DNA of 64,000 bases from Sphingomonas sp. PAMC26645 (GCF_004795835.1 NZ_CP039249.1:1174501-1238500); one strand, 5' to 3'. Positions 37,243-45,757 are shown, counted from the stretch's first letter. The notes: generated by a model not told the origin, from the sequence alone. Program-made: numbers and translations.

Positions 37243-39191
37243 TTTGGGCGACCGATCTGATCGAGACTCGGGCTTCGTCTCGCAGTGGGAAGGGGCAGCC
37301 GAGTACGTCAACTTACTCTTATGCGGCGTCGTTCGCGGTGCTGTTGTCGGCTCGGGCTATCCTTGGCGTGGGGCGGATCTGGGCGGAGGGGAAGCTGCTG
37401 CGGGGGGCGGCAGGGGACTTCAAGACGGCGGCCGGGTTTCGGTTGCACCTTGGGGGTGAGGACCAGGCGGTGGATCCTTTGATCGCATCTGCGGAGGGGC
37501 TGGCGACGCCGGCGTATCGGGGGGCGGCCTATGCCGTGTTCGAGATGTTGCAGCTGGCGGATTTCGGGAATCGGATTCCTTCGCTGACGTTCGAGGTGAT
37601 TGCGGACGAGGGTTCGGTGCTGGTGTCGACGATCGCGAAGGTGCTCGCGGGGGAAGTTTCGGGGACGGCGGCGCTGGCGGTCGGCGGGTTCGCGGCGTCG
37701 GGCGGGAGCGTTCGCGCGGTGCTGGAGATTTTGGGGCAGGCTGGCGGGGCGTGGTTTGCGCCTTCCGGGGCGGGGTTGGTGATGCGCGATGTCGCGGGCG
37801 CTACCGTCGTTGTGGCGGACGAGGGGTTCGCTGTCGAAGGGAAGGGTGTTCGGCGGACTCGGGCTGTCGCGGCGATCGAGACGGTGCCGCGGACCGTGAC
37901 GGTCGGATATTATGATGCGGCGCGCGATTACCAGGCTGGCGTGCAGCGGGCGCGGCGGCCGGGGGCTGGTGTGCGTGACGATCGCGTCGAGGTGCCGGCG
38001 GTGCTGGAGGCGGGCGCGGCGAAGACTGTGGCGGAGGCGATGCTCGCGCGGGCGGAGGCTGGGCGGGTGCGGCGGACGATTGCCGCCGGGTTCGGGGCGA
38101 TGGTGATTGCGCCGGGAGCTTGCGTGACGATTGCGGGCGAGGGTGGCGTCTGGCGGGTGTCCGATGGCAGCATCGAGGGGATGGTGACGACGCTGGGCCT
38201 CGTGCCGCTGGTGGCGGCTTCGTTGCCGGCGACTGCGACGAGCGGGCGGGTTTCGGGAGCTGTGGATGCGGTCGTCGGGGCTACGATCGTGCGCGCGTTC
38301 GAGGTTCCTGGGTTGGAGGAGGCTCCGTTGAGTGCGCCGCGGATGACGGTGGTTGCGGGCGGTACGGGGGCGGCGTGGCGGCAGGCGGCCTTGCTTTACA
38401 GCGTTGATGATGGGGTGAGTTGGGTGGCGGCCGGAGTGACGGCTGCGCCTGGGGTGCTTGGGACGATCGCGGTTGTTGCACCGGGGGCGCCGGCGACGCT
38501 TGTTGATCTGCGCGGGGCGTTCGAGGTGGTTCTTGCGCATGCGGGAATGGAGCTGGGCGATGCGGATGCGGCGGCGCTCGACCGGGGCGTGAATTTGGCT
38601 CTGCTGGGCGACGAGCTGATGCAGTTCGGGCGGGCGGAACCGCTGGGTGGCGCGCGGTGGCGGTTGAGCCAGTTGCTGCGTGGGCGGCGGGGAACCGAGG
38701 CGGCGGCTGGCGTGCAAACGGTTGGGGATCGGTTCGTATTGCTTGAGGCGGGGGCGGCTCGGGCGTTCGACCTACCGGTGTCGGTGCTGGGGCGCGAGGT
38801 TCGCGTGATCGCGTCCGGAGTCGGCGATGATGCGCCGGTCGAGACGCGGTGCGTGATGCGCGGGGCGTCGGTGGTTCCGCCTTCGCCGGTGCATCTGCGA
38901 TTTGCGACCGAAGCCGATGGTAGTGCGACAGTGCGGTGGACGCGGCGGAGCAGGGCGGGGTGGCGCTGGATAGACGGGGTCGATGCGCCGCTGGCCGAGG
39001 AGGTCGAGGCGTACCGGGTGACCGTGACGGACGGCGGAACCTCGCGCGATGTCGATGTGGCGGAACCCTTTGCATCGATCACGGCGGCGGAACGCACTGG
39101 TTCCGTGGGCATCGCAGTCCGGCAGCGCGGCGTGTTCGGGGAGTCGCTCGCGGCCAACCTGATCATACCGGAACTGATCGTACCGGCGTGA
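37239..39191 (+). pseudogene. GTA tail/host-recognition protein (gp15-like), N-terminally truncated
   Basis: The frame from GTG 37239 reads 'IWATDLIETR', then 'GKGQPSTSTYSYAASFAVLL' and 'GRIWAEGKLLRGAAGDFKTA', and continues 650 codons. Family members of about 720 aa begin with a glycine-zipper and about 60 more residues ending in '..GTIIWATDL'. That text is replaced here by gp9 codons. The GTG start overlaps the gp9 stop (GTGA), so a reinitiating ribosome could translate it. The C-terminal part contains repeated Ig-like motifs and ends 'LIIPELIVPA', apparently intact. I call it a pseudogene because the lost N-terminus is part of the conserved tail-tip fold. Confidence 0.8.
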
Positions 39192-39213
39192 TTCACCAAC
39201 GGGGGAACGAATT

Positions 39214-39717
39214 ATGAGCGACGACCGCACAGCACGTCTGGCACTGCCGTTGTTGCAGCCTGGGCAGGCGCAAAAGGAAGCGACGCATAACGAGGCGCTG
39301 ACATTGTTGGATCTCGCGGTGCTGGCGAGCGTGACGGCAGTGGGAACCAACGTGCCGCCGGTCGCGCCGACCGCGGGCAGCGCGTGGATCGTCGGGACTG
39401 CGCCCACCGGTGGTTGGGCGGGGCAGGCGCGAGCGATCGCCGGGTGGACGGCAAGCGGGTGGCGGTTCCTGGTGCCGCTCGAGGGCATGACGGTGTGGAG
39501 CATTGCCGATGGACAGTCGGCGCGGTTCGGTGCGGGCGCGTGGACGCTGGGGGTACTGGCTGGAACCAAGGTCTCGATCGGCGGAGTCGACGTGGTGGGT
39601 TCGCGTCGTCCGGCGGTTCCCGACCCGACCGGCGGCACCGTCGTCGACGTGCAGTCGAGAGCGACGATTGGTGCCATATTGGCAGCATTGCGGGGGCACG
39701 GATTGATTTCCGTCTAG
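39214..39717 (+). CDS. DUF2793 domain protein, GTA-associated
   Basis: A 167-aa protein with GGGGGAACG upstream of the ATG. It starts with 'RLALPLLQPGQAQKEATHNE', a motif I know from DUF2793 proteins that follow gp15 in sphingomonad and other alphaproteobacterial GTA clusters. The Trp/Gly-rich middle ('GSAWIVGTAPTGGWAGQARA') suggests a carbohydrate-binding or fibre role, which is inference. It appears complete, in contrast to most of the cluster. Confidence 0.8.
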   Translation: MSDDRTARLALPLLQPGQAQKEATHNEALTLLDLAVLASVTAVGTNVPPVAPTAGSAWIVGTAPTGGWAGQARAIAGWTASGWRFLVPLEGMTVWSIADGQSARFGAGAWTLGVLAGTKVSIGGVDVVGSRRPAVPDPTGGTVVDVQSRATIGAILAALRGHGLISV

Positions 39718-39823
39718 AACAGCCTGAAAACTGTGTCGTTCCAGCAACACTTCTAACTTTTGTCAGCTTGCGTGGAAACAAGCCCGAGGATAGGGAGTTT
39801 GCGATGTCCGTGTGACACTCATG

Positions 39824-39830
39824 AAAGGGG
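39824..39830 (+). promoter_or_regulatory. strong ribosome binding site of the OmpA-family gene
   Basis: AAAGGGG lies 6 nt before the ATG at 39837. It decides the start in favour of 39837 and suits a highly expressed envelope protein. Confidence 0.7.
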
Positions 39831-39836
39831 ATTTAT

Positions 39837-40958
39837 ATGCGGAAGCTTGCCGTCGTTCTGGCACTCGCCTCCACCGCACTTGCCACTCCCGCCCTCGCCC
39901 GCGACAAGTCGTGGTACGTTGGCGTCGAAGGCGGTGCGATGATCGTTGAAGATATCGATTATGATATCGGCAACCTGAATAAGGCCGGTTCGGTCGATCA
40001 TGACTATGGTTATGACGTCGATGCGGTTATGGGCTATGACTTTGGTGGTTTCCGTCTGGAAACCGAAGTTGGCTACCGCAAGGCAACCGTGGACGGCTAC
40101 TCGTCGTCGACGACCACGCCTGTGTTCGGTGCAACCGGCGTTCGCGGCGACGCGGGTGCAGGTAATTACGACTACGCTGGTGGTTCGTCGTCGGCGCTCA
40201 GCTTCATGCTGAACGGCCTTCTGGACTTCGGTCCGGACGATGGCATCCAGGGCTTCGTCGGCGGTGGTGTTGGTGTTGCTCGCGTCAAGGCGCAGTACGC
40301 TCTCAACAACAACGGCGACTTCCTGAACGACTCGGACACCGTGTTCGCGTATCAGGGCCTGGCCGGTATCCGCGCACCGCTGACCGACCACATCGACGCG
40401 ACGCTGAAGTATCGTTTCTTCAACGCCGAGAACGTCAAGCTGGTCGACGTTTCGAACCGCGTGTTCGACGGTCGCTATCGTTCGCACAGCATCCTTGGTG
40501 GTGTGACGTACAACTTCGGCGAGCCTGCTGCTCCGCCGCCGCCGCCGCCGCCGCCGCCGCCTGAGCCAGTCGCTCCTCCTCCGCCGCCTGCGCCGGTCGA
40601 AGTCGTCTGCTCGCCTGGTCCGTTCATCGTGTTCTTCGAATGGGACAAGTCGGACATCACGCCTGAGGCAGCGTCGATCCTCGACAACGCCGTCACGCAG
40701 TACCAGTCGTGCGGCAACGCACAGGTCATGCTGGCAGGTCACGCCGATAAGTCGGGTTCGGCATCGTACAACGTCGGTCTGTCGCAGCGCCGCGCAGATG
40801 GCGTGAAGGCATACCTGTCTTCGCATGCCATCCCGGACAGCGTCATCTCGACGGAAGCATTCGGCGAGAGCCGTCCGCGCGTCGAGACCGCCGATGGCGT
40901 TCGCGAAGTGCAGAACCGTCGTGTGGAAGTCACCTACGGTCCGGGTTCGGGCCAGTAA
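39837..40958 (+). CDS. OmpA family outer membrane protein
   Basis: A 373-aa protein with a signal peptide ('MRKLAVVLALASTALATPALA'-like, cleavage after ALA near 21), a beta-barrel region (about 22-215) ending 'GGVTYNFGEP', a proline-rich linker of 'PPPPPPPPPP' and 'APPPPPAP' type (about 227-252), and a C-terminal OmpA-like peptidoglycan-binding domain with 'AGHADKSGSASYNVGLSQRR' (about residues 300-320) and 'NRRVEV'. The linker DNA is a near-pure CCG repeat. Strong ribosome site and an excellent terminator indicate high expression. It is probably the major porin-like structural protein of the envelope. Confidence 0.94.
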   Translation: MRKLAVVLALASTALATPALARDKSWYVGVEGGAMIVEDIDYDIGNLNKAGSVDHDYGYDVDAVMGYDFGGFRLETEVGYRKATVDGYSSSTTTPVFGATGVRGDAGAGNYDYAGGSSSALSFMLNGLLDFGPDDGIQGFVGGGVGVARVKAQYALNNNGDFLNDSDTVFAYQGLAGIRAPLTDHIDATLKYRFFNAENVKLVDVSNRVFDGRYRSHSILGGVTYNFGEPAAPPPPPPPPPPEPVAPPPPPAPVEVVCSPGPFIVFFEWDKSDITPEAASILDNAVTQYQSCGNAQVMLAGHADKSGSASYNVGLSQRRADGVKAYLSSHAIPDSVISTEAFGESRPRVETADGVREVQNRRVEVTYGPGSGQ

Positions 40959-41003
40959 GACTTTCGCCAACCGGCTCTCGGGTCGGTTACGGAATGAAGA
41001 TCG

Positions 41004-41038
41004 GGGAGGTCGGCGCAAGCTGGCCTCCCTTTTCTTTT
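41004..41038 (+). terminator. intrinsic terminator of the OmpA gene
   Basis: An 11-bp stem GGGAGGTCGGC / GCTGGCCTCCC (two G-U pairs) with a GCAA tetraloop at 41004-41029, followed by TTTTCTTTT. This is the clearest intrinsic terminator in the window. Confidence 0.92.
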
Positions 41039-41091
41039 GTGCTTTGCGGGGGGGGGCAATCACGAAAGTTCGTGGATTGAGCGAGTGTCGA

Positions 41092-41271
41092 TTTTGTTCG
41101 CGCGGAGGCGCGGAGCCGCGGAGAGTAAGGGCGGAGATGAATCGTTCCGGGTAAGCGCATCCGCGGATGCGGCTTTGGATGATCGGCTTCGCCAAGGCGG
41201 GGCGATGGCGGAACGCGCTAACCAAGCCGGCTTCTTACTCTCCGCGGCTCCGCGCCTCCGCGCGAACAAAA
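41092..41271. repeat. long inverted repeat, family H, arms of 36-38 nt
   Basis: Left arm TTTTGTTCGCGCGGAGGCGC then GGAGCCGCGGAGAGTAAG; the right arm is its exact reverse complement at 41233-41271. About 103 nt separate them. Each arm is internally palindromic (GGAGGCGCGGAGCCGCGGAG). Confidence 0.85.
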
Positions 41272-41321
41272 CCAACGCCTGGGCCTTTCGCGACGGCGGT
41301 GTTTGGCGGAACGTCGATGTA

Positions 41322-41469
41322 TTCACGCGAAGGCGCAAAGGCGCGAAGAGGGTTTGCCGGTGGCGGCGTTGGTCGCCTTCTCATGGGATTTTTCAGTACT
41401 GTCGCGAGGGCGGCAGGCGCCGCACTTGGCTGGGGCCGACATCTTTGCTCCTTCGCGCCTTCGCGTAAA
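41322..41469. repeat. inverted repeat, second pair of family H type
   Basis: TTCACGCGAAGGCGCAAAGG then CGCGAAG (41322-41350) faces TTTGCTCCTTCGCGCCTTCG then CGTAAA (41443-41469). The arms share the 'CGCGAAGGCGC' core that occurs in other sphingomonad palindromes. Confidence 0.75.
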
Positions 41470-41538
41470 CGCATCTATCGACGCTTCACCGTGGCGGCTC
41501 GCGACTATAGTGAGAGCGGACTTAGCAAGGAGATGCAG

Positions 41539-42351
41539 ATGAAACCGCTGATCGGACGGGACACGCGGCTGTGCATGTCGTTGTCGGCGCGGCCGGGGAA
41601 TTTCGGGTCGCGGTTCCATAACCGGCTCTATGACCTCGTTGGGCTCGATTTCGTCTACAAGTCGTTCTCGACCACCGACCTGGAAGCGGCGATCGGCGGG
41701 ATCAGGGCGCTCGACATTCGCGGGTGCGCGATCTCGATGCCGTTCAAGGAGGCGGTGATTCCGCTGCTCGACGGGTTGGCGCAGTCGGCGAGCGCGATCG
41801 ACAGCGTGAACACGATCGTCAACGACGGCGGCGTGCTGACCGGGCACAACACCGATTATGGCGCGGTCGTCGATCTGGTCGCGGATCTCGATCGGGCGAT
41901 GTCGTTCGTGGTGCAGGGATCCGGCGGGATGGCAAAGGCGGTCGTGGCGGCGCTCGGCGACAGCGGATTTCGGGGTGGCACCATCGTCGCGCGGAACGAA
42001 GCGGCCGGGCGCGCGATCGCGGATCGCTACGGTTTTGCCTGGGCGGCGGAACCGGAGGGTAAGGGGGCGTTGCTCGTCAATGCCACACCGCGCGGGATGA
42101 CCGGGCCGGATGCCGACGTACTGGCCTTTCCGCAGGCGATGATCGCAGCCTGCACCGTGGCGTTCGAGGTGGTGCAATATCCCGTCGTGACGCCGTTTCT
42201 GAAAGCTGCGGCCGAGGCCGGCAAGCGTTGCATCACCGGGGCGGAGGTAGCCACGCTCCAGGCGTTGCAGCAGTTCGTGCTGTATACGGGCGTGACGCCG
42301 TCATTCGAGCAGGTGGCCGACGCAGCCGACTGCGCGCGCGCGCATCCGTGA
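41539..42351 (+). CDS. shikimate 5-dehydrogenase-like protein (divergent AroE)
   Basis: A 270-aa protein from ATG 41539, 6 nt after AAGGAG. It has the two-domain AroE layout. The catalytic 'ISMPFKEAVIPLLDG' contains the lysine, 'SAIDSVNTIV' and 'GHNTDYGAV' supply Asn and Asp, 'VQGSGGMAKAVVAAL' is the dinucleotide loop, and 'LVNATPRGM' follows. The N-terminal substrate motif of true AroE (S-x-S-P-x-x-H-N) is altered to 'SLSARPGNFGSRFHN', with an insertion and a shifted proline. It could therefore act on quinate or another shikimate-like compound. No other shikimate gene is nearby, and it is convergent with ygfZ. Confidence 0.78.
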   Translation: MKPLIGRDTRLCMSLSARPGNFGSRFHNRLYDLVGLDFVYKSFSTTDLEAAIGGIRALDIRGCAISMPFKEAVIPLLDGLAQSASAIDSVNTIVNDGGVLTGHNTDYGAVVDLVADLDRAMSFVVQGSGGMAKAVVAALGDSGFRGGTIVARNEAAGRAIADRYGFAWAAEPEGKGALLVNATPRGMTGPDADVLAFPQAMIAACTVAFEVVQYPVVTPFLKAAAEAGKRCITGAEVATLQALQQFVLYTGVTPSFEQVADAADCARAHP

Positions 42352-42356
42352 GCGAG

Positions 42357-43094
42357 TCAGTCGGTGGGCGTTCCAGTTAGCGCCGTGGCCAGCCAAGGCG
42401 GAACGATGGCGTCACCAAGCGACTCGATGCGGCGATGCTCTACCATCAGGCCGAGTTCGGGATAGGTCACGCGTGTCCGTCCGCTCGGTTCGGTGAACGG
42501 CGCGACGATCAGCCGGCGATTGACCTTTGAGCGGTGGTGCATCCGCGCGGTGTTCTCCTGGCCGACGTAACACCCCTTGGTGAAGCTGACGCCGTTCAGT
42601 TCGCGCGCGTTGCATTCGAGCCAGAGTGTTTCGCCCGCCCCGAGTTCGCCGACGCCTTCAGTCACGCCGAGCGACAGTCGGTGCGCGTGCCAGTCGGTTG
42701 CCGGCTCGGCGGGCGGTCCCAGCCAACGGCGGCCCAGGTCCGCAAGGCGAGGATCGGGAACGCCGCGGTCACCTTTCGGCGCCCAATGGACTGCAAGATC
42801 GTCGGGAACGAGTGTGATCGCACGGCGCAGGCGGTAGAGCGAGAGACGCTTGGTCAACGCTTCGGCTTGCGCGGCCTCGACGTCGATCAGCACGTCGGTA
42901 CCGTCCGCCCACAGGATGAAGTCGAACAGCACCTTGCCTTGCGGCGACAGCAACGCCGCCCAGGCGGGTGCGCCCGGCGTCAGCAGCGCCGTATCGGCGG
43001 TGACCAGCCCCTGCAGGAAGCCGCGTACGTCTTCGCCGGCGACGCGGATCACGCTGCGGTCGGCGAGCATCGTTCCGGGGGGATCAGTGTTCAT
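42357..43094 (-). CDS. ygfZ: folate-binding protein YgfZ / Fe-S cluster repair (CAF17-like)
   Basis: Tetrahydrofolate-dependent factor that helps mature or repair certain [4Fe-4S] enzymes. The 245-aa product has the family signature 'KGCYVGQENTARMHHR' (K-G-C-Y-x-G-Q-E), and the N-terminal 'RGFLQGLVTAD' and 'SPQGKVLFDF' stretches of GcvT-related proteins. A GTG start at 43103 is the alternative. It is divergent from pyrC, 133 nt apart, a common alphaproteobacterial arrangement. Confidence 0.92.
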   Translation of the reverse strand: MNTDPPGTMLADRSVIRVAGEDVRGFLQGLVTADTALLTPGAPAWAALLSPQGKVLFDFILWADGTDVLIDVEAAQAEALTKRLSLYRLRRAITLVPDDLAVHWAPKGDRGVPDPRLADLGRRWLGPPAEPATDWHAHRLSLGVTEGVGELGAGETLWLECNARELNGVSFTKGCYVGQENTARMHHRSKVNRRLIVAPFTEPSGRTRVTYPELGLMVEHRRIESLGDAIVPPWLATALTGTPTD

Positions 43095-43227
43095 CCGTAC
43101 CACCTAGTGCGTGCGGGGCGATTTCCAACCAAGGGATGGTTTCACCCCTAGCGCGCATCGGTCGACGCGACGAAAACCTGGGCTGGTCCGTCTGGCGTCG
43201 GGGCACGTGCGCCGATAGGAAGGCGGT

Positions 43228-44262
43228 ATGACCGACCGCCTCACGATCCGCCGCCCCGATGACTGGCACGTCCACCTGCGCGATGGCGCGATGCTGGAGG
43301 CGGTCGCGGGGTATACCGCACGGCAGTTTGCGCGGGCCATTATCATGCCGAACCTGACCCCGCCGGTGACCTCGATTGAGGCCGCCAAGGCGTATCGGGG
43401 TCGGATTATGGCGGCGGTTGGCGATGCCGCGTTCACGCCGCTGATGACGTGCTACCTCACCGACGGTACCGATCCGGCCGAGCTCGAACGTGGCTATGTC
43501 GAGGGCGTGTTCACCGCGTGCAAGCTGTACCCCGCGCATGCGACGACCAACTCCGCGCACGGCGTCACCGATATTCGTGCGCTGACGGCTGTGCTGGAGA
43601 CGTTGCAGCGGATCGGCATGCCGCTGCTGATCCACGGCGAGGTGACCGACAAGTCGATCGACATCTTCGACCGCGAGGCGGTGTTCGTCGAGCGCGTGCT
43701 GACGCCGCTGGTGCGCGATTATCCGGGGCTGAAGATCGTGCTGGAGCATATCACGACCGCGGAGGCGGCTTCGTTCGTGGCCGAGGCGGATCATCCGATC
43801 GCGGCGACGATCACGCCGCAGCATCTGTTGATCAACCGCAACGCGCTGTTCGACGGGGGGCTGCGGCCGCATGCGTATTGCCTGCCGGTGCTGAAGCGCG
43901 AGACGCATCGATTGGCGGTACGCGCAGCGGCGGTGTCGGGGTCGCCGCGGTTCTTCCTTGGCACGGACAGCGCGCCGCATGTCGTCGGGGCGAAGGAGTC
44001 CGGGTGCGGGTGCGCGGGGATCTTCAACGCACCGTTTGCGCTGGAGGCGTATCTGCGCGTGTTCGACGAGGAGGGCGCGCTCGACAAGTTCGAGGGGTTC
44101 GCGTCGGAGCATGGTGCGCGGTTCTATGGGTTGCCGTTGAACGAGGGCACCGTGACTCTGGTGCGCGGCGATGCCGAGGTGCCGGCTTCGATCGGGACGG
44201 GGGAGACGGCGGTCGTGCCGTTCCTTGCCGGGACCAATGTCGGGTGGCGGTTCGAGGGGTAG
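43228..44262 (+). CDS. pyrC: dihydroorotase
   Basis: Cyclises carbamoyl-aspartate to dihydroorotate in pyrimidine synthesis. The 344-aa product has the zinc motif 'DWHVHLRDG' (about residues 12-20), the carboxylated lysine in 'FTACKLYPAHATTNS', the later His ligands in 'LLIHGEVTD' and 'VLEHITT', and the catalytic Asp in 'FLGTDSAPH'. Length matches E. coli PyrC (348 aa). AGGAAGG precedes the ATG. It is divergent from ygfZ. Confidence 0.95.
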   Translation: MTDRLTIRRPDDWHVHLRDGAMLEAVAGYTARQFARAIIMPNLTPPVTSIEAAKAYRGRIMAAVGDAAFTPLMTCYLTDGTDPAELERGYVEGVFTACKLYPAHATTNSAHGVTDIRALTAVLETLQRIGMPLLIHGEVTDKSIDIFDREAVFVERVLTPLVRDYPGLKIVLEHITTAEAASFVAEADHPIAATITPQHLLINRNALFDGGLRPHAYCLPVLKRETHRLAVRAAAVSGSPRFFLGTDSAPHVVGAKESGCGCAGIFNAPFALEAYLRVFDEEGALDKFEGFASEHGARFYGLPLNEGTVTLVRGDAEVPASIGTGETAVVPFLAGTNVGWRFEG

Positions 44263-44277
44263 GGCGCGCCTAGACAT

Positions 44278-44362
44278 CCGTCATCCTGGGCTCGACCCAG
44301 GATCCAGAGCCATGAGTACAGGTCAATTTGGCTCTGGATCCTGACTTTCGTCAGGATGACGG
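44278..44362. repeat. palindromic element, family G copy 2
   Basis: CCGTCATCCTGGGCTCGACC on the left and GGATCCTGACTTTCGTCAGG then ATGACGG on the right. The right half is identical to the copy at 885-968 (GGCTCTGGATCCTGACTTTC), but the left half differs (GGGCTCGACCCAGGATCCAG). It lies between the stops of pyrC and the hypothetical gene. Confidence 0.82.
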
Positions 44363-44373
44363 ACGGTTGAGAT

Positions 44374-44721
44374 TTATGGTCGTGGGTCTGCCGTGAGCCG
44401 ATCGAGCCACAGCCGCGCTTCCTTCTGCTCGCCGACTGCGCTGGCGCTTACCGGGCCTCGGGCGGCGAAGAAGTCGCGGTGGAGGGCGAAGGGTTCGAGC
44501 ATCAGGCGTTCGCGCATCGAATCGATGTCGCTGCCCATCTCGGTGAGCGCGTCGATCGTTGGAGCGATCGCGGCGCGGACGCGGCGGTCCGGGGTGCGGT
44601 CGAACAGGCCCAGCGAACCGGCGGCGGTCTTCTCGAGCGCTGCGAGGAGGGTATCGCGGTAGTCGGTTTCGAGGTCTTCGCGCTGGGCGTCTAAACGGGC
44701 GAGGCGGTCTGGTTTTGCCAT
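44374..44721 (-). CDS. hypothetical protein, 115 aa, probably cytoplasmic
   Basis: An uncharacterised soluble protein. There is no signal peptide or membrane helix. The N-terminal half is charged and helical ('RLARLDAQREDLETDYRDTL'), followed by 'EKTAAGSLGLFDRTPDRRVR' and 'EMGSDIDSMRERLMLEPFAL', and the C-terminus is 'LWLDRLTADPRP'. The amphipathic pattern suggests a coiled-coil or helical bundle. I do not recognise it. It starts with ATG at 44721 and lies alone between pyrC (convergent) and the EipA-like gene. Confidence 0.6.
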   Translation of the reverse strand: MAKPDRLARLDAQREDLETDYRDTLLAALEKTAAGSLGLFDRTPDRRVRAAIAPTIDALTEMGSDIDSMRERLMLEPFALHRDFFAARGPVSASAVGEQKEARLWLDRLTADPRP

Positions 44722-44903
44722 CTGTTGGGCGTAGCGTGCCTGGTGGGGGCGTCAACTTTTGGGCTTGGCTTTGGCGTTGTGCCACGAGCGATGTCGTTGT
44801 TTGGGCGCGCGCCGTGGGCAAAGCCCATGTCGTCGGACGGGGCCTTGCCCCGCCGGCCGGGCTTGTCGGAATCAGCCGGGGGTGGCCGGCTGCCCGACTG
44901 CGC

Positions 44904-45689
44904 CTAAAACGGCAGCCACCTGCTTTTGTGCGTGATATTCATATACCCAACGTTCACCCCCGCGCGCCAGCCTACGCCGAGGCGGATCGGAATGAGGACG
45001 ACGTTGCCGCGGCGGAGATAGGTCGCGGCGAAACCGCCGACCAAGTACAGGCGGCCTTCGACTGCTGGGAAGCGCTTGTAGAGTTCCTCGGTGTCGTACA
45101 GGTTATAGACCAGCACGAAGACCTTGTTCGCGTCGCCGCCGACGTCGAAGCCGACCGACGGACCGGTCCAGTAGACTGGCTGCTGCCCCTCGACCTTGTG
45201 GCTCATGATCCCCGAGCCGTAGCGGACGCCGAGGATGAAAGCGCCCGACGCCTCTCGCCCGGCGATGTACGCGTTGGGCCGGCCCTGGTCCTTGAGGATC
45301 TTTTCGAGGAGGCCGCCCAGCCCGGCGGCGCCCTTGCCGAACACGCCTTCGCCTGCCGCGAGCAGATCGTCGCGCTCATAGGTGTCGGCGGCCTGCATCG
45401 TCGCCTCGGCCCGCGTTTCCGGGGGGCGTGCGGTGGTCGTCGTGACGGGCGGCGCGGAGTCCTGGACCGGGGTCTCCGGATAGGCGGGGTCAGGCGCGGC
45501 CGGGCGGGACGGCTGCGTGGTCGCCTGCGGACGCGAGGGAGGCTGATAGGCGCGCGGCGCGAGATCGCCATCGATCGCCTGGTTCGGATCGATCGTGCGG
45601 ACCTGCGCGGACGCGCTCGCCGCGCCACCCACGGCACTCCCGCAAACGGCCGTCGCAATGGCACCAAGGCCAAGCCAGAAGCTACGCAT
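44904..45689 (-). CDS. DUF1134 periplasmic envelope-integrity protein (EipA-like)
   Basis: A 261-aa exported protein. Signal peptide 'MRSFWLGLGAIATAVCGSA' with cleavage near 'ASAQ'. A Pro/Thr-rich linker follows (residues about 35-95), then the DUF1134 domain with 'LLEKILKDQGRPNAYIAGRE', 'FILGVRYGSGIM', 'WTGPSVGFDVGGDANKVFVL' and 'VYNLYDTEELYKRFPAVEG'. In Brucella the DUF1134 protein EipA is periplasmic, needed for envelope integrity, and its gene is activated by CtrA. TTAACC motifs lie about 70-95 nt upstream here. The ATG at 45689 has GGGGATCG upstream and begins the signal peptide. Confidence 0.88.
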   Translation of the reverse strand: MRSFWLGLGAIATAVCGSAVGGAASASAQVRTIDPNQAIDGDLAPRAYQPPSRPQATTQPSRPAAPDPAYPETPVQDSAPPVTTTTARPPETRAEATMQAADTYERDDLLAAGEGVFGKGAAGLGGLLEKILKDQGRPNAYIAGREASGAFILGVRYGSGIMSHKVEGQQPVYWTGPSVGFDVGGDANKVFVLVYNLYDTEELYKRFPAVEGRLYLVGGFAATYLRRGNVVLIPIRLGVGWRAGVNVGYMNITHKSRWLPF

Positions 45690-45757
45690 GTCGATCCCCA
45701 AACCCATCGCAAACACAGAAGGCGCCCCGAAGCAGGGCCGTCAACCGCTGCGCCACG

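Larger units (their letters stand above)
34131..39717 (+). mobile_element. decayed gene-transfer-agent (GTA) / HK97-type structural cluster
   Basis: Gene order is small-terminase-like, prohead protease, capsid, gp6-like connector, DUF3168 tail protein, major tail protein, gp15-like tail protein, DUF2793 protein. The order follows the Rhodobacter GTA cluster. The large terminase, portal, gp10, tape measure and gp12-gp14 are missing, and the flanking genes are visibly cut (see the individual entries). The region uses far more GGG and CGG codons than its neighbours. Two palindromic family A elements lie inside it, where an intact structural operon would be tightly packed. It is flanked by queG and the OmpA gene. 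The element is very probably non-functional as a particle producer. Confidence 0.85.
41039..41538. other. 500-nt gene-free region with two nested palindromes
   Basis: Lies between the OmpA terminator and the shikimate-dehydrogenase-like gene. It contains a 36-bp inverted pair (41092-41129 and 41233-41271, family H) and another pair (41322-41350 and 41443-41469). Codons upstream of the dehydrogenase start are open for over 100 residues but not gene-like. A promoter for the dehydrogenase should lie near the right end. Confidence 0.5.

Noticed and set aside
39718..39836. Short frame 39760-39942 overlapping the OmpA start
   Set aside because: It overlaps the OmpA signal-peptide coding part in another frame and has no ribosome site.
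41092..41469. CRISPR-like repeats in the OmpA-downstream gap
   Set aside because: These are two pairs of inverted arms, not regularly spaced direct repeats; no cas gene is present anywhere in the window.
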